Assembly: GCF_011038965.1 (NCBI RefSeq)
Contig: NZ_JAAKEB010000005.1
Span: 62,001-126,000 of the forward strand
DNA length: 64,000 bases
Source: Adlercreutzia sp. ZJ141
Lineage (GTDB): Bacteria > Actinomycetota > Coriobacteriia > Coriobacteriales > Eggerthellaceae
Direction of reading: 5' to 3'
Both the position numbers and the translations under genes were made by a program. Of this stretch, positions 23,438 to 32,754 are shown piece by piece. The stretch's first letter is position 1. Every line of letters starts with the position of its first letter. The notes below the pieces were generated by a model that made no database searches, had not been told where the DNA came from, and saw nothing but the letters and a program-made list of their open reading frames with translations.

Positions 23438-25201
23438 ATGCAAAACAACCTTTTGACACTATACCGACAGGCGTTGCCGTCGTTCCGCTCGGGTGTCTTC
23501 TTCAATACCTACGCGTATCCAACTAAGATAGCGCCAGAATCGATTGCCGTCTACATCGCCACGCATACTGACCCTGGAGAAACGGTCCTCGATTTGTTCT
23601 CAGGGAGCGGGGCGACGGGACTAGCCGCCCAGATGTGTGAGCACCCAACTCAAAGCATGTTGAGCATTGCTGAGAAACTCGGCGTAGATCCCAAATGGGG
23701 TCCTAGAAACGCCATTCTCTACGACATAAGCACTTACGGCACCTTTGCAACTCGTGTGATGACGAACCCCCCCTCTTCGGATCTCTTCGTCAAGTCAGCA
23801 GAGAAACTAATTCGTGACGTGGACGTCGAACTAGGCCATCTGTATCAGGCTAAGGATGACCAAGGGCATGTCGGCACTATTCGCCATATTATTTGGTCAA
23901 GCGTCCTAACATGCAGGCAATGCGGTCGTGACTTCACGTTCTATGAAGGCATGGTCAGTTGGAACCCCCTTAGAATCGATTCAAATGGCAAGTGCCCTCA
24001 CTGCGGTGCGAGAGTGACGACAGGCGATAACGCGTTTTCAATGGAGACGAAATACGATGCCTTGCTCGGCAAGAGCATAAGTAGCCGTCGTAGGATTCCG
24101 GTTCTGGTCTATGGCGAAACCAATGGGCGAAACTGGCGACGTACCGCAAATGCAGCGGATCTCGATGGTGTAACCAGAATCGAAGCTCTTGCCTATCCGG
24201 AGGACACAAAGCCACAGCCAATTGAATGGGGTGAGCTGTATAGGGCTGGGTATCACAGCGGGATTTCTCACCTGCACCACTTCTACACGAAGCGCAATTT
24301 TCTCATTATCGAAGCACTCTGGAGAAAGGCTGCAGATTACGAAAACGACGTTCGGGACGCGCTGCGCCTCCTAATACTCAGCTACAACGCCACGCACGCA
24401 ACCCTCATGACGAGAGTGGTCGCCAAGCACAATTCGTCAGATTTCGTGCTGACAGGTGCCCAAAGCGGCGTGCTGTACGTTAGCAACCTACCTGTCGAGA
24501 AGAACATCTTTAAGGGTCTACAACGTAAAATAAAGCCCTTCGCAAGGGCCTTCTCCTACATAAATGGGTGCACTGGACATGTCAAGGTTATCAACCAAAG
24601 CAGCGACAGGCTTCAAGAGGACGACAGGACGATTTCATACGTCTTCACCGATCCACCGTTTGGAGACTTCATCCCCTATGCGGAGGTTAATCAAATCAAC
24701 GAGCTTTGGCTGGACGCGACCACTGATCGCACAGATGAGGCCATCATCAGCCCCTCTCAAGATAAGGATGCCAATAAGTACAGCCATATGATTATGGCTT
24801 CACTGGCTGAGGCCAAACGTGTTTTAAAAGACGACGGGCTCATGACGCTGGTGTTTCACTCATCAAAAGCGGATGTGTGGCAAGCGCTCGCTTCGGCAAT
24901 AGAAGACGCGGGCCTCGATGTGGTTACCACCACGCACCTTGCGAAGTCACAAGAAAGCTTCAAACAGGTGGTTTCAACGGGAAGCGTGAAAGGTGACTCT
25001 CTTATACTGCTGGGCAAGACGGAGCATAAGTCAGGCGCATCTATCGGCACAGAAGCAGAGCCTGTTTTTTACGAATGCCCAAACGACCCGTATGAGGCAT
25101 ATGCCTCATACGTAAACCATTGCCTCGAAAACGGATTGCGGGTAGAGCTGGACGCCCGCGATGCCTACGAGAGATTTACATCATTCGGGGCAATAACATG
25201 A
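23438..25201 (+). CDS. Zn-ribbon-containing DNA methyltransferase (COG1743-like)
   Basis: 587 residues if started at ATG 23438 (GGAG 12-13 nt upstream; an alternative ATG at 23381 has no site and lies at a possible -10 box). An AdoMet-binding motif VLDLFSGSGATGLA lies at residues 50-63. A zinc ribbon with Cys159, Cys162, Cys186 and Cys189 is inserted. The catalytic TDPPFGDFIPYAE is near residue 404, about 340 residues after motif I. This layout matches adenine-specific methylases with a Zn-ribbon. First of three overlapping genes (4-bp overlap with the next). GC content appears lower than in the flanking housekeeping genes. Target sequence unknown. Confidence 0.8.
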   Translation: MQNNLLTLYRQALPSFRSGVFFNTYAYPTKIAPESIAVYIATHTDPGETVLDLFSGSGATGLAAQMCEHPTQSMLSIAEKLGVDPKWGPRNAILYDISTYGTFATRVMTNPPSSDLFVKSAEKLIRDVDVELGHLYQAKDDQGHVGTIRHIIWSSVLTCRQCGRDFTFYEGMVSWNPLRIDSNGKCPHCGARVTTGDNAFSMETKYDALLGKSISSRRRIPVLVYGETNGRNWRRTANAADLDGVTRIEALAYPEDTKPQPIEWGELYRAGYHSGISHLHHFYTKRNFLIIEALWRKAADYENDVRDALRLLILSYNATHATLMTRVVAKHNSSDFVLTGAQSGVLYVSNLPVEKNIFKGLQRKIKPFARAFSYINGCTGHVKVINQSSDRLQEDDRTISYVFTDPPFGDFIPYAEVNQINELWLDATTDRTDEAIISPSQDKDANKYSHMIMASLAEAKRVLKDDGLMTLVFHSSKADVWQALASAIEDAGLDVVTTTHLAKSQESFKQVVSTGSVKGDSLILLGKTEHKSGASIGTEAEPVFYECPNDPYEAYASYVNHCLENGLRVELDARDAYERFTSFGAIT

Positions 25202-27039
25202 GCAACAAGGAAATTGGCCAATTCTTTTCAGGACCCAGAGTCTCCAATCTTCTTGTGCTCGCTGCAGAGATCACCGATATCGAATCTGCTTACGCCATCG
25301 ATCCTATGGTCGGGCAGGCAGACATGCTCGTAGCCCTGCAGCAACACGGAGCGCACACAGAAAGGCTATACGGGATTGACATCGACGGCGAGGCCGTTGA
25401 GGCTGCAAAGGCGAGGCTAGGAAACAGCAACCTTCTTGAGTGCGATGCATTGAGCCCATCGGCTACTGACTTGTATAGCTCACATGAGTGGGACTTGGTC
25501 ATAACGAACCCGCCCTATGTCAGGTATCAGACCCTCGACACCTTTTACGGTGAGAATTCGGTAGAGACCATACGCAAACGTCTCATCGGGACCCTTGAGG
25601 CGCTCGATGCTTCGAGATCAAAGCGACCGTATCTCGAAGCGGCTAGATCGTACTCTGGGCTATCCGACCTCGCTGTGCCTTGCTGGATTCTTTGCGCATG
25701 CCTAGTAAAACCCGGCGGCAAGCTCGCAATGGTGCTGCCTGATGCCTGGCTGAAGAGAGAGTACGCCAGCGTCATCTATGACGTTTTGAACACTGATTTC
25801 ACAATTGACCGGATTGTCATCGACGAAGGCCGCACCTGGTTCCCGGATGCGCAGGTCAAGACAAACCTCCTTATTGCCACCAAACGCAATGACGGCAGAA
25901 CGACACCAGATAACACGCATGTGCATCATATAGGCTTGTCGAAGTGGGCAGTTAGCGAGCATTCACTTTCCGGCGCATTAGCGTACAAGGGACATGCTGG
26001 CGACGAGGCGTTTATTGATCTATGCCGAAACGGAGCGAATATCTCGAACAGCTTCGTATGGGCACGACGTGAAGACCTCAGCCGTGTTTCATATGCATCG
26101 TGTCCAGAAGCCGAAACGAGAACGGTGTCTCTTCGCGACTGGAGGCTTAACGTTGGCCAAGGCTTGCGCACAGGTGCAAACGGGTTCTTCTACCTGATGG
26201 AGGACGAGGACGGACGGGTCAGCAACAGTATTTGGGAGAATTGTGCAGGGTTGGAGCCTGCCAACGCTTGTCGCCTTCCGCTTATGCCGGCACTGCGCTA
26301 TCAGGACGAAATCAGAGATGCGTACACTGTAGCAGCACGCGAAACTGGATACCGGCTATTGCTCATCAGCAAGCCCATCGAGAACAGCCCCGCTCTTGCA
26401 GAGCGAGAATTGACAAGCTTGAGGAAATATATCGATTACTGCGAAGAGCATGATGTTGTCCAGGATGGACGACGCCAGTATATACCAAGCCTTTCGGCTG
26501 TTAGGACAAACGGACCACTCAGTAGTACGCCCGACGTAGATCGATATTGGTACATGCTGCCCGCGCTCAAAGACAGGCACCTGCCAGACTTGGTGATCCC
26601 CCGCATCAATGGAGGCGTCGTGCGCGCCTATCTCCTTGCTGGTGACAGACAGGTTGTGGCAGATGCCAACTTCTCCACGATTTGGGTTAGTGGCAAGGAC
26701 TGCAAAATGGCACACGCCGCGCTCGCGCTGCTGAACTCGACTTACGTCAGGCTCGAGCTTGAGCGCCACTGCAGCATACTGGGCGGCGGGGCTTTGAAGT
26801 GCGAAGCCGTGTCGTTACGCAAGTTGAAGCTACCTGAACCAAAGAGTGAACTGATAGAGGCACTGAGCCGGTGCGGAGCCGAGCTTGCGATAGCTCGCAC
26901 CATCGATGAGGCAACGGCCATCCAGACAAGTATCGACAGCGATATTGCGCACGTGATGGCCGTGAACGAACAAGCCAGTGTCCTGCTTGCGCGATGGAGG
27001 GAAGAGCTTAACATTAGGGTGAAGCTAAGGAGCGAGTGA
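25198..27039 (+). CDS. Eco57I/N6-adenine DNA methyltransferase-like protein
   Basis: 613 residues. AdoMet motif in AIDPMVGQADMLVAL (residues 33-47), acidic YGIDIDGEAVEAA, and catalytic NPPY at residues 104-107 (DLVITNPPYVRYQ). Then a fold continuing to MVLPDAWLKREYA and a long C-terminal half (residues 320-613) that resembles the target-recognition part of Eco57I-type enzymes. ATGA overlap with the upstream gene and a GTGA overlap with the next show translational coupling of all three. No nuclease motif seen. It could supply modification for a restriction activity in the third protein. Confidence 0.8.
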   Translation: MSNKEIGQFFSGPRVSNLLVLAAEITDIESAYAIDPMVGQADMLVALQQHGAHTERLYGIDIDGEAVEAAKARLGNSNLLECDALSPSATDLYSSHEWDLVITNPPYVRYQTLDTFYGENSVETIRKRLIGTLEALDASRSKRPYLEAARSYSGLSDLAVPCWILCACLVKPGGKLAMVLPDAWLKREYASVIYDVLNTDFTIDRIVIDEGRTWFPDAQVKTNLLIATKRNDGRTTPDNTHVHHIGLSKWAVSEHSLSGALAYKGHAGDEAFIDLCRNGANISNSFVWARREDLSRVSYASCPEAETRTVSLRDWRLNVGQGLRTGANGFFYLMEDEDGRVSNSIWENCAGLEPANACRLPLMPALRYQDEIRDAYTVAARETGYRLLLISKPIENSPALAERELTSLRKYIDYCEEHDVVQDGRRQYIPSLSAVRTNGPLSSTPDVDRYWYMLPALKDRHLPDLVIPRINGGVVRAYLLAGDRQVVADANFSTIWVSGKDCKMAHAALALLNSTYVRLELERHCSILGGGALKCEAVSLRKLKLPEPKSELIEALSRCGAELAIARTIDEATAIQTSIDSDIAHVMAVNEQASVLLARWREELNIRVKLRSE

Positions 27040-30000
27040 CTACTATGGATATGAAAGACTACGAGCTTCGCGCGGAGCTCGACTACGAGGCCGCCAGAGA
27101 CTTCTTCACGCAGGCAAGTCACGACATTCAGGACAGGTCAAAGGAAGACCCCTTACGCTACCTCTTCTGTACACGGTTGCCGATAATGTTCCCCAGCAAG
27201 CCTTGGTGGATTGACGAGCATGCCAGAAGAGCAGAAGCGAATGAAACATACAGCGTCAACAATACGCAAAGGAGCGGATTTGCCGACGTGTTAATTGGCC
27301 ACACCGCCGTCGAATACGAAAAGAACCTAGCGCAAAGCAGCATATTCGATCACGGATACGAGCAGGTCGAAGACTATTGCGCAGGCCTCCTTAACAAAAA
27401 CGTCGATCGTGACAACATCGTCGGAATCCTTTCCGACACCGTACACTGGTACGCCTATCGAGTTGACATCGAATATGACGGACGGCCCATGGCCGAAAAC
27501 GGCCTCTGGGGCCGGGATGACCTAAAGCTTTGTGAAATCGATCAACTCGACATGACAGACACTTCCGACGAGAACCTGGGGAGATTCGAGAGATTCATCA
27601 ACAAGTATTACGGACGCATCGGTTCGAAAGAGCTCACCCCGAAAGCGCTTGTGTCTGACTTCGGCCTGTACAGCGGAAGCACTAAGACCAGGACTGATGC
27701 CATACGAGATTTAGTCGCTACCGCCTGTAAAAAGAATCCTGGGTACGCGAAGCTCATTGAGGGTCTATGGTCAAACTTCGTCGAAGGTGTAACCGGGGTA
27801 GGCTCGGGGTTCACGGAAGACTACTCGCATGAGCTTTACATTATCACCCTCGCAAAGCTTATAGCGGCAAACATACTCGACGGCGGTGCACCAGAGAGAA
27901 GCGCAGGGCAGATACGAGAGATTCTTGAAGGTAGCTACTTCGTGAGTTTGGGCATCGAAAACCTTGTTGAATACGATTATTTCGGCTGGCTGAACGCAGA
28001 CCCGTACATTGACGGTCTTATCGACTGTGCAATCGAGCTGCAGCGAGACCTAATGGTCTACGACTTCGCAAACGTGGCAACAACGGACCTGTTTGGTGGA
28101 CTCATCTCTCAGATGGCAGGAGTTGATAAGAAAATACTTCTCGGCCAGGCGCCAACCCCTCAGCCCATCGCTGCAAGAATGGTCAGTAAGGTTATAGAAA
28201 ACCTCGACGGGCGAGCGCCCCATCTAGTTGACATGTGTTGCGGATCGGGGATCTTCATTGTCGAAACGCTGTCACGGCTCATCGACAACATGGGCAATCC
28301 GGCAAGCCTAGAAGGCACTGAACTCATTATGCTCAGCGAATCCATATATGGCTTCGACGTTGACCCGCTTGCCGTCATCCTTTCGAAAGTCAACTGGGTG
28401 CTCGTGATGAAGAAGTACCTTAGCTTTTTCGCGGGACCCGTACATATTCCAGTGTACCATGCCGACTCCCTATTCACGCGCACACCCGTTAGCACGCACG
28501 ATGACACAAGTGGCAACGAACTTGTTGCCCACCTTCACGATAGATCGGTTTCGATTCCGCAGTTCCTCATAAGCAGGCCTTATAGGCAACTGTTCGACGA
28601 GATGTTGGTCAAAGCCGACGTCGTCGCTGCCGACTACTCAGAAAAGGAGCAAGAGGTCGACGACGCAGACACGGATGGGATTTTCGCCAGCTTGGTAACG
28701 CATATGGGAACGGAGCTCGATGAGAACAGCCATCACTCTGCCGCAGCTACGTTTGCCGATCTTATCCGAGTGCTGAGTGACTTGCGCAACCGAGACAGAA
28801 ATGGCATCTGGCCTTTTGTTCTGAGCAACTCGTTCAAGCCCGCATTTGCCACATCGTTCTTCAACGGCATCATATCCAATCCACCTTGGCTTGCGCTCAG
28901 CAGGCTGCGCGGGAACCCATATCATGACGCGCTGATTAAGCTGGCGAATTCGCATGGCATAATGCCACACGGCAGCTCCTTCCCCCACGTTGAACTTGCA
29001 ACCATTTTCTTGGTGGCATCTATACGAAGATACGTGTCAGATGGCGGCGTGATAGCATGCATCATGCCTCACTCGATGCTTAACGGTAGGCATGAAGAGT
29101 CTTTCAGGACAGGGGGCTACCTTCGTTCAGGGCTAGCAACCGAATTTAAGTTAACCGAAATCTGGGAACTACCAAAGGAAGCCTTCAATAATCGCGCTGC
29201 AGTCATCTTTGCCAAAAAGGAGCACACCGATACTGCGAGCAGAGAAGTTGCAGGCATTGTGTTCGATAGCAGCCTCGATGAGACTCAAGTCACATACAAG
29301 CTTATAACTAACGGAAGGGCAACGGCCTTTTCCTACAGCACCCAAAATGTTGAGAAAGCCCTGGACGTCGTTAACTTCAATCAGGGCTTTGATGGAATGC
29401 CTCGAACGGCTGTTATCTTTAAATGCGAGCAGCAGCAGAATCGCCTCTGGACGGTTAGCTCGATTCCAACAAACGGCGACTCACTATCTTTTGCCATAAA
29501 GGACGGTAAGAAATGTAAGAATTTCAGCATCGGTACGGTCACAAATATTGACGGCAGTTTGATATATGAAATGATTACATCTAACCAGGTCATGCCCTTT
29601 GCGCCTGTCCATCCTGTAAGAGCTTTTCTGCCTGTGAAGTACGTCCCCGGGCAAGGAGCCGTCGAGCTATCCGATCGAGACCTTGCTTTGCTTGGAAGAA
29701 GCAACAAAGTACTTGCTGACAAGGTCAAACATTGCACGGAAGGCGGTGTTGAGTTCTACCAGGAAAAGGGCGGCTATCTCGCATATCTGGACACGAGAAA
29801 CAAGCTTTCGCATACACTGCACGACACTTCAAAATGGCGTGTCTTGTACGGCGCCGGCGGCAGCAACATTAGTGCGTCGGCCATTAATTGCGAGGAAATC
29901 AGCAGGGCACATAAGCTGGCTATTGACCAGACTCTCTACTGGCGAGGGGCAAACAGCGAGGATGAAGCCCTCTATTATGTCGGCCTTCTCAACAGCGACG

Positions 30001-30305
30001 CCATTAACGACGCAATAAAAGAATTTCAGCCCGAAGGCAACTTCGGGAAACGTCATATCCACACGCTACCCCTTAGCCTTATTAGCGAATACGACCCGAA
30101 TGATGAGAGACACGCCAAAGTCGTTGAAGCAACGAAGCTATTGCAAGCCAGGATTAAGAGGGCTTGTGCCGAGGATCCGCGTCTTGCTTCATGTCTAGAT
30201 CCTGCAAACGGTGCTCTCAGCGGTCGACGGAGGAGATTTCAGCAGTTTTATAGAACCCTTCAGGAATTCGAGCGCCTTAACGCGACGTGTATGGAAGCTA
30301 TTTAA
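27036..30305 (+). CDS. Large methyltransferase with possible N-terminal nuclease domain (Type IIG-like)
   Basis: 1089 residues from GTG 27036 (overlapping the previous stop; ATG 27045 also possible, AAGGAG at 27027). N-terminal region with GFADVLIGHTAVEYEKN (Asp84, Glu93, Glu95), a possible PD-(D/E)XK-type site in the ExE form; this is a guess. Helical linker to about residue 380. AdoMet motif LVDMCCGSGIFIVE near 397, catalytic NPPW near 615 (GIISNPPWLALSR), then MPHSMLNGRHEESFR. The C-terminal about 300 residues would be target recognition (RVLYGAGGSN, NFGKRHIHTLPL). Size and order fit Type IIG enzymes, or PglX-like methylases. No ATPase motif. Confidence 0.75.
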   Translation: MTTMDMKDYELRAELDYEAARDFFTQASHDIQDRSKEDPLRYLFCTRLPIMFPSKPWWIDEHARRAEANETYSVNNTQRSGFADVLIGHTAVEYEKNLAQSSIFDHGYEQVEDYCAGLLNKNVDRDNIVGILSDTVHWYAYRVDIEYDGRPMAENGLWGRDDLKLCEIDQLDMTDTSDENLGRFERFINKYYGRIGSKELTPKALVSDFGLYSGSTKTRTDAIRDLVATACKKNPGYAKLIEGLWSNFVEGVTGVGSGFTEDYSHELYIITLAKLIAANILDGGAPERSAGQIREILEGSYFVSLGIENLVEYDYFGWLNADPYIDGLIDCAIELQRDLMVYDFANVATTDLFGGLISQMAGVDKKILLGQAPTPQPIAARMVSKVIENLDGRAPHLVDMCCGSGIFIVETLSRLIDNMGNPASLEGTELIMLSESIYGFDVDPLAVILSKVNWVLVMKKYLSFFAGPVHIPVYHADSLFTRTPVSTHDDTSGNELVAHLHDRSVSIPQFLISRPYRQLFDEMLVKADVVAADYSEKEQEVDDADTDGIFASLVTHMGTELDENSHHSAAATFADLIRVLSDLRNRDRNGIWPFVLSNSFKPAFATSFFNGIISNPPWLALSRLRGNPYHDALIKLANSHGIMPHGSSFPHVELATIFLVASIRRYVSDGGVIACIMPHSMLNGRHEESFRTGGYLRSGLATEFKLTEIWELPKEAFNNRAAVIFAKKEHTDTASREVAGIVFDSSLDETQVTYKLITNGRATAFSYSTQNVEKALDVVNFNQGFDGMPRTAVIFKCEQQQNRLWTVSSIPTNGDSLSFAIKDGKKCKNFSIGTVTNIDGSLIYEMITSNQVMPFAPVHPVRAFLPVKYVPGQGAVELSDRDLALLGRSNKVLADKVKHCTEGGVEFYQEKGGYLAYLDTRNKLSHTLHDTSKWRVLYGAGGSNISASAINCEEISRAHKLAIDQTLYWRGANSEDEALYYVGLLNSDAINDAIKEFQPEGNFGKRHIHTLPLSLISEYDPNDERHAKVVEATKLLQARIKRACAEDPRLASCLDPANGALSGRRRRFQQFYRTLQEFERLNATCMEAI

Positions 30306-30441
30306 GGCAGGGTGATCGAATGTTGCAGGATGTACGATGATTACAAGCATACGACTGCCTTTAAGAACGCCCTTCGACCACGAACAAGTAACGATTGATG
30401 ACTGACCTGTGTCAATATTTCGGACACAAAAACTTGAGATT

Positions 30442-31401
30442 CTATGCCACCTTCAACACCCTTTCATCCATAGGTCTCGTTCGTTCAAAGAATGCATCCA
30501 TCACTTGCGCCGGGATCTTGTAGTCAATCGTTGAATGCGGTCTTTTGCGGTTGTAATAGACTTCGATGAACTCAATCACAGCCATCTTGGCCTGGGCGCG
30601 TGTGGCGAAGCTTTTCCGGTAGTACATCTCGTTTTTGAGTGTGGCAAAAAATGATTCGGCAACTGCGTTATCGTGGCAGTTTCCGGTACGACTGCACGAT
30701 AGTCGTACGTCATTGTCACGTGCCCACTCGGCAAGAAGGCATGAGGTGTACTGAGCACCCTTATCTGAGTGGAAAATAGCGTTTTCTGCCACATAGCCAC
30801 GTGCTTTTGCATTGTCTAGTGCACTCACTACGATATCTGCCGTCATGCGCTCAGAAAGCGCCCAGCCCACAACCATGCGGGTGCACAGATCAATAACGGT
30901 TGCTAGATAAAGCCAGCCTTGTCCTGTGCGCAGGTAGGTAATGTCTCCTGCAAGCTTGTAGGTGGGAACAGGGCTTGTGAAGTCGCGCCGGATAAGATCA
31001 GGTCGGGGTTTTGCACTCTTGTCAGGGATAGTTGTGCGTTTTGATCTGTAGGGAGTACATCCCTTGATTCCCAGCTCACGCATGCATTTCCGCACACGAT
31101 AGAGGGTGGTATTCCCGAAGTCGTTAGGCAAAAAGCACTTGATAAACCTTGCACCGAAGCGTCTGTCTGATTCTTCCCAGATGCGCTTTGCTGTCTGCCG
31201 TGTCTCATTCCAGTTATCAATCGATCCTCCTCGACCTAACCAGGCGTAAAAACCAGAACGTGACACTTCTAAGATGCGCGCCATCATCTTCACAGGATAG
31301 TTTTCCTTCTCCGCTAACATCAGTTGATAACGCGGCTTTACCCCTGCTCTTTCGCGAAGAAGGCTGCGGCTTTTTTTCTGGCACCTTTGCCAAAGCAGCA
31401 C
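30442..31401 (-). CDS. IS3-family transposase OrfB
   Basis: DDE integrase-type transposase, up to 319 residues. N-terminal segment with ILEVSRSGFYAWLGR (HTH_21-like), followed by rve core: first Asp in LAGDITYLRTGQGWLYLA, second Asp in IFHSDKGAQYTS, and Glu in ESFFATLKNEMYY. Intact over the catalytic part. Normally made as an OrfAB fusion by frameshifting at the A7G stretch at 31370-31377. Upstream orfA is truncated, so expression is doubtful. It separates the methyltransferase operon from the right repeat. Confidence 0.92.
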   Translation of the reverse strand: MLLWQRCQKKSRSLLRERAGVKPRYQLMLAEKENYPVKMMARILEVSRSGFYAWLGRGGSIDNWNETRQTAKRIWEESDRRFGARFIKCFLPNDFGNTTLYRVRKCMRELGIKGCTPYRSKRTTIPDKSAKPRPDLIRRDFTSPVPTYKLAGDITYLRTGQGWLYLATVIDLCTRMVVGWALSERMTADIVVSALDNAKARGYVAENAIFHSDKGAQYTSCLLAEWARDNDVRLSCSRTGNCHDNAVAESFFATLKNEMYYRKSFATRAQAKMAVIEFIEVYYNRKRPHSTIDYKIPAQVMDAFFERTRPMDERVLKVA

Positions 31402-31460
31402 CGCACCCCGGAAACCTTGGTTGAAACCGCCAGACCGCGTTCGCGGAAAGCGATCATCAT
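31338..31460 (-). pseudogene. OrfA remnant of the IS3-family element
   Basis: Short frame ending KKAAAFFAKEQG, the usual C-terminal motif of IS3 OrfA (ASAFFA-like), in the frame before OrfB. The slippery A AAA AAG run at 31370-31377 joins the two frames. The helix-turn-helix part of OrfA is missing. Confidence 0.6.
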
Positions 31461-31488
31461 GCTCGTGGCATTTTCTGATTTCTGTTTG

Positions 31489-31603
31489 CCTCGCCGGTCA
31501 CAAGAACCCGGACATAACGCTCAAGATCTACACACACGTCAACATGAAGTCCAAGCGCGAGACCATGGATGTCATACAGGAAGCATACATGCTTGCCGAG
31601 TAG
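31489..31603 (+). pseudogene. Tyrosine recombinase 3' remnant, right copy
   Basis: Encodes LAGHKNPDITLKIYTHVNM and the following MDVIQEAYMLAE to a stop at 31601. It keeps the catalytic His and Tyr only. Nearly the same as the left copy but in inverse orientation, also reading outward. The junction with the IS element at about 31489 cuts off everything upstream. Confidence 0.85.
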
Positions 31604-31777
31604 TAAAACGGTGCGAAGTGATGCGAGCGTTGCGCGGGCACGATTCTTGACTTTTTCTTTACCGAAAGGATGCAGGCAGACACCCCAACCCAAAAACAAG
31701 CCGTCTACCTGCATCCTTACAAGCGGGATTCAGTTACAATCCCAACATACAATGGAACCTGACCCTATTGTCACGCT
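31491..31777. repeat. Right inverted repeat of the accessory island
   Basis: Partner of 22719-23005, including the recombinase 3' end, the hairpin with CTGCATCC arms, and the outer CCCTATTGTCACGCT at 31763-31777, which overlaps the stop codon of the Trm9-like gene. A few substitutions separate the copies. Confidence 0.85.
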
Positions 31778-32666
31778 ACCGTGCGATGTGGCGCAGCACC
31801 AGGTATTCGTTCAGGTTGCCCGTGCGGCCGTCGGCGAAGAAGCGCGCTTGCACCTGCGCACAGTCGGACACCTCGCGCGCCAGCTCGTCCACGTCACGCG
31901 AAGTGAAACTGTGGCAGTAGCGATACGCAGCGCGCTCGTGCTGCCACCCTAAAATGAAATCGCCCTCGTCAAATTCTTCGGGCGTGAGGCTCAGGTCGGC
32001 GAGCGCACGCTCATGCGACAGCAGCGCTTTCTCGCGAAGGCGGTCATCGCGCAGAAAACCCCAGAACGACACGATGACGTATCCACCTGGACGCACGCTT
32101 TGCACCAGCTCGCGCAGCAGACGCACGCGAAGGTGTGCCGTGGGAACGTGGTGTAGAAAGCCAAACGCCACTGCAACATCGAAGAGGGAAGCGGAGCTGC
32201 GAACAGCAGGGTCACAGATAGCGGAATCGCGGGTAGCACAACGGGCAGCAGCAAGATCGCAGATAGCGCCGCAGACAGCGCTACCTATGCGCAGTGCACC
32301 GATGACATCGAGCTCGCAAAATCGCACGTCAAATGGCACTGTACCAGCAGCCTCGCCAGGGTCATCCACGTGTGCGATGGCGAACTCGCCCGCAAGTGGC
32401 GCACAACTGTCAACCGCACACACATCAAAGGACACCTGCGGCACCTGCTCGCGCAGAAACGCTTCGAAACGTAAGTTTCCACACGCCACATCCAACAAAC
32501 GGCACCAACGCTGCGACTCTTGCTGGTGCGCCGCATTCTGCACGTACGGCAGGCAGTGTTCCCATCCGGGCCATGAGGTGCGCCGCGTTTCAGAAAACGA
32601 CTTCGCCTGCGCAGCGTAGAACCGCTCGTTCAGCGCAACCAGCGCGTCAATTGTCGCTTCATTCAT
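31776..32666 (-). CDS. Trm9-like tRNA wobble-uridine methyltransferase (class I)
   Basis: 296 residues, class I AdoMet methyltransferase. AdoMet motif RLLDVACGNLRFEAF at residues 57-70. Trm9/ALKBH8-like points are an N-terminal FSETRRTSWPGWEHCLPYV (yeast Trm9 has FSQTRYKPWP), FGFLHHVPTAHLR, then LVQSVRPGGYVIVSFWGF and RYCHSFTSRDVDELA. A Cys/Ala-rich insert of low complexity (about residues 130-165) is unusual. ATG 32666 has GGTGGGG upstream; a GTG 9 bp earlier is possible. It diverges from elp3. Trm9 methylates the carboxymethyl group installed by Elongator; the pairing supports that role here. Other small-molecule or RNA substrates remain possible. Confidence 0.65.
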   Translation of the reverse strand: MNEATIDALVALNERFYAAQAKSFSETRRTSWPGWEHCLPYVQNAAHQQESQRWCRLLDVACGNLRFEAFLREQVPQVSFDVCAVDSCAPLAGEFAIAHVDDPGEAAGTVPFDVRFCELDVIGALRIGSAVCGAICDLAAARCATRDSAICDPAVRSSASLFDVAVAFGFLHHVPTAHLRVRLLRELVQSVRPGGYVIVSFWGFLRDDRLREKALLSHERALADLSLTPEEFDEGDFILGWQHERAAYRYCHSFTSRDVDELAREVSDCAQVQARFFADGRTGNLNEYLVLRHIAR

Positions 32667-32754
32667 GCGCCCCACCTGCCTTTCGCCTTCGCCACTTCAA
32701 AATAGATGCGCCACGCGCTCCGTTTTCTCATTCTAGTATAGAATTCCCCTTGCT

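Larger units (their letters stand above)
30403..31488 (-). mobile_element. IS3-family insertion sequence, 5'-truncated
   Basis: One end is visible: TGACCTGTGTCAATATTTCGG at about 30403-30423, typical of an IS3-family terminus. The element runs on the minus strand from the transposase. At about 31488 it meets integrase sequence directly, so the upstream end, most of orfA and its terminal repeat are gone. Probably immobile. No target duplication could be identified. Confidence 0.8.

Noticed and set aside
23438-30305. BREX or DISARM system
   Set aside because: No PglZ, BrxC/L-like ATPase, DrmA/B helicase or phospholipase D gene lies in or beside the operon.
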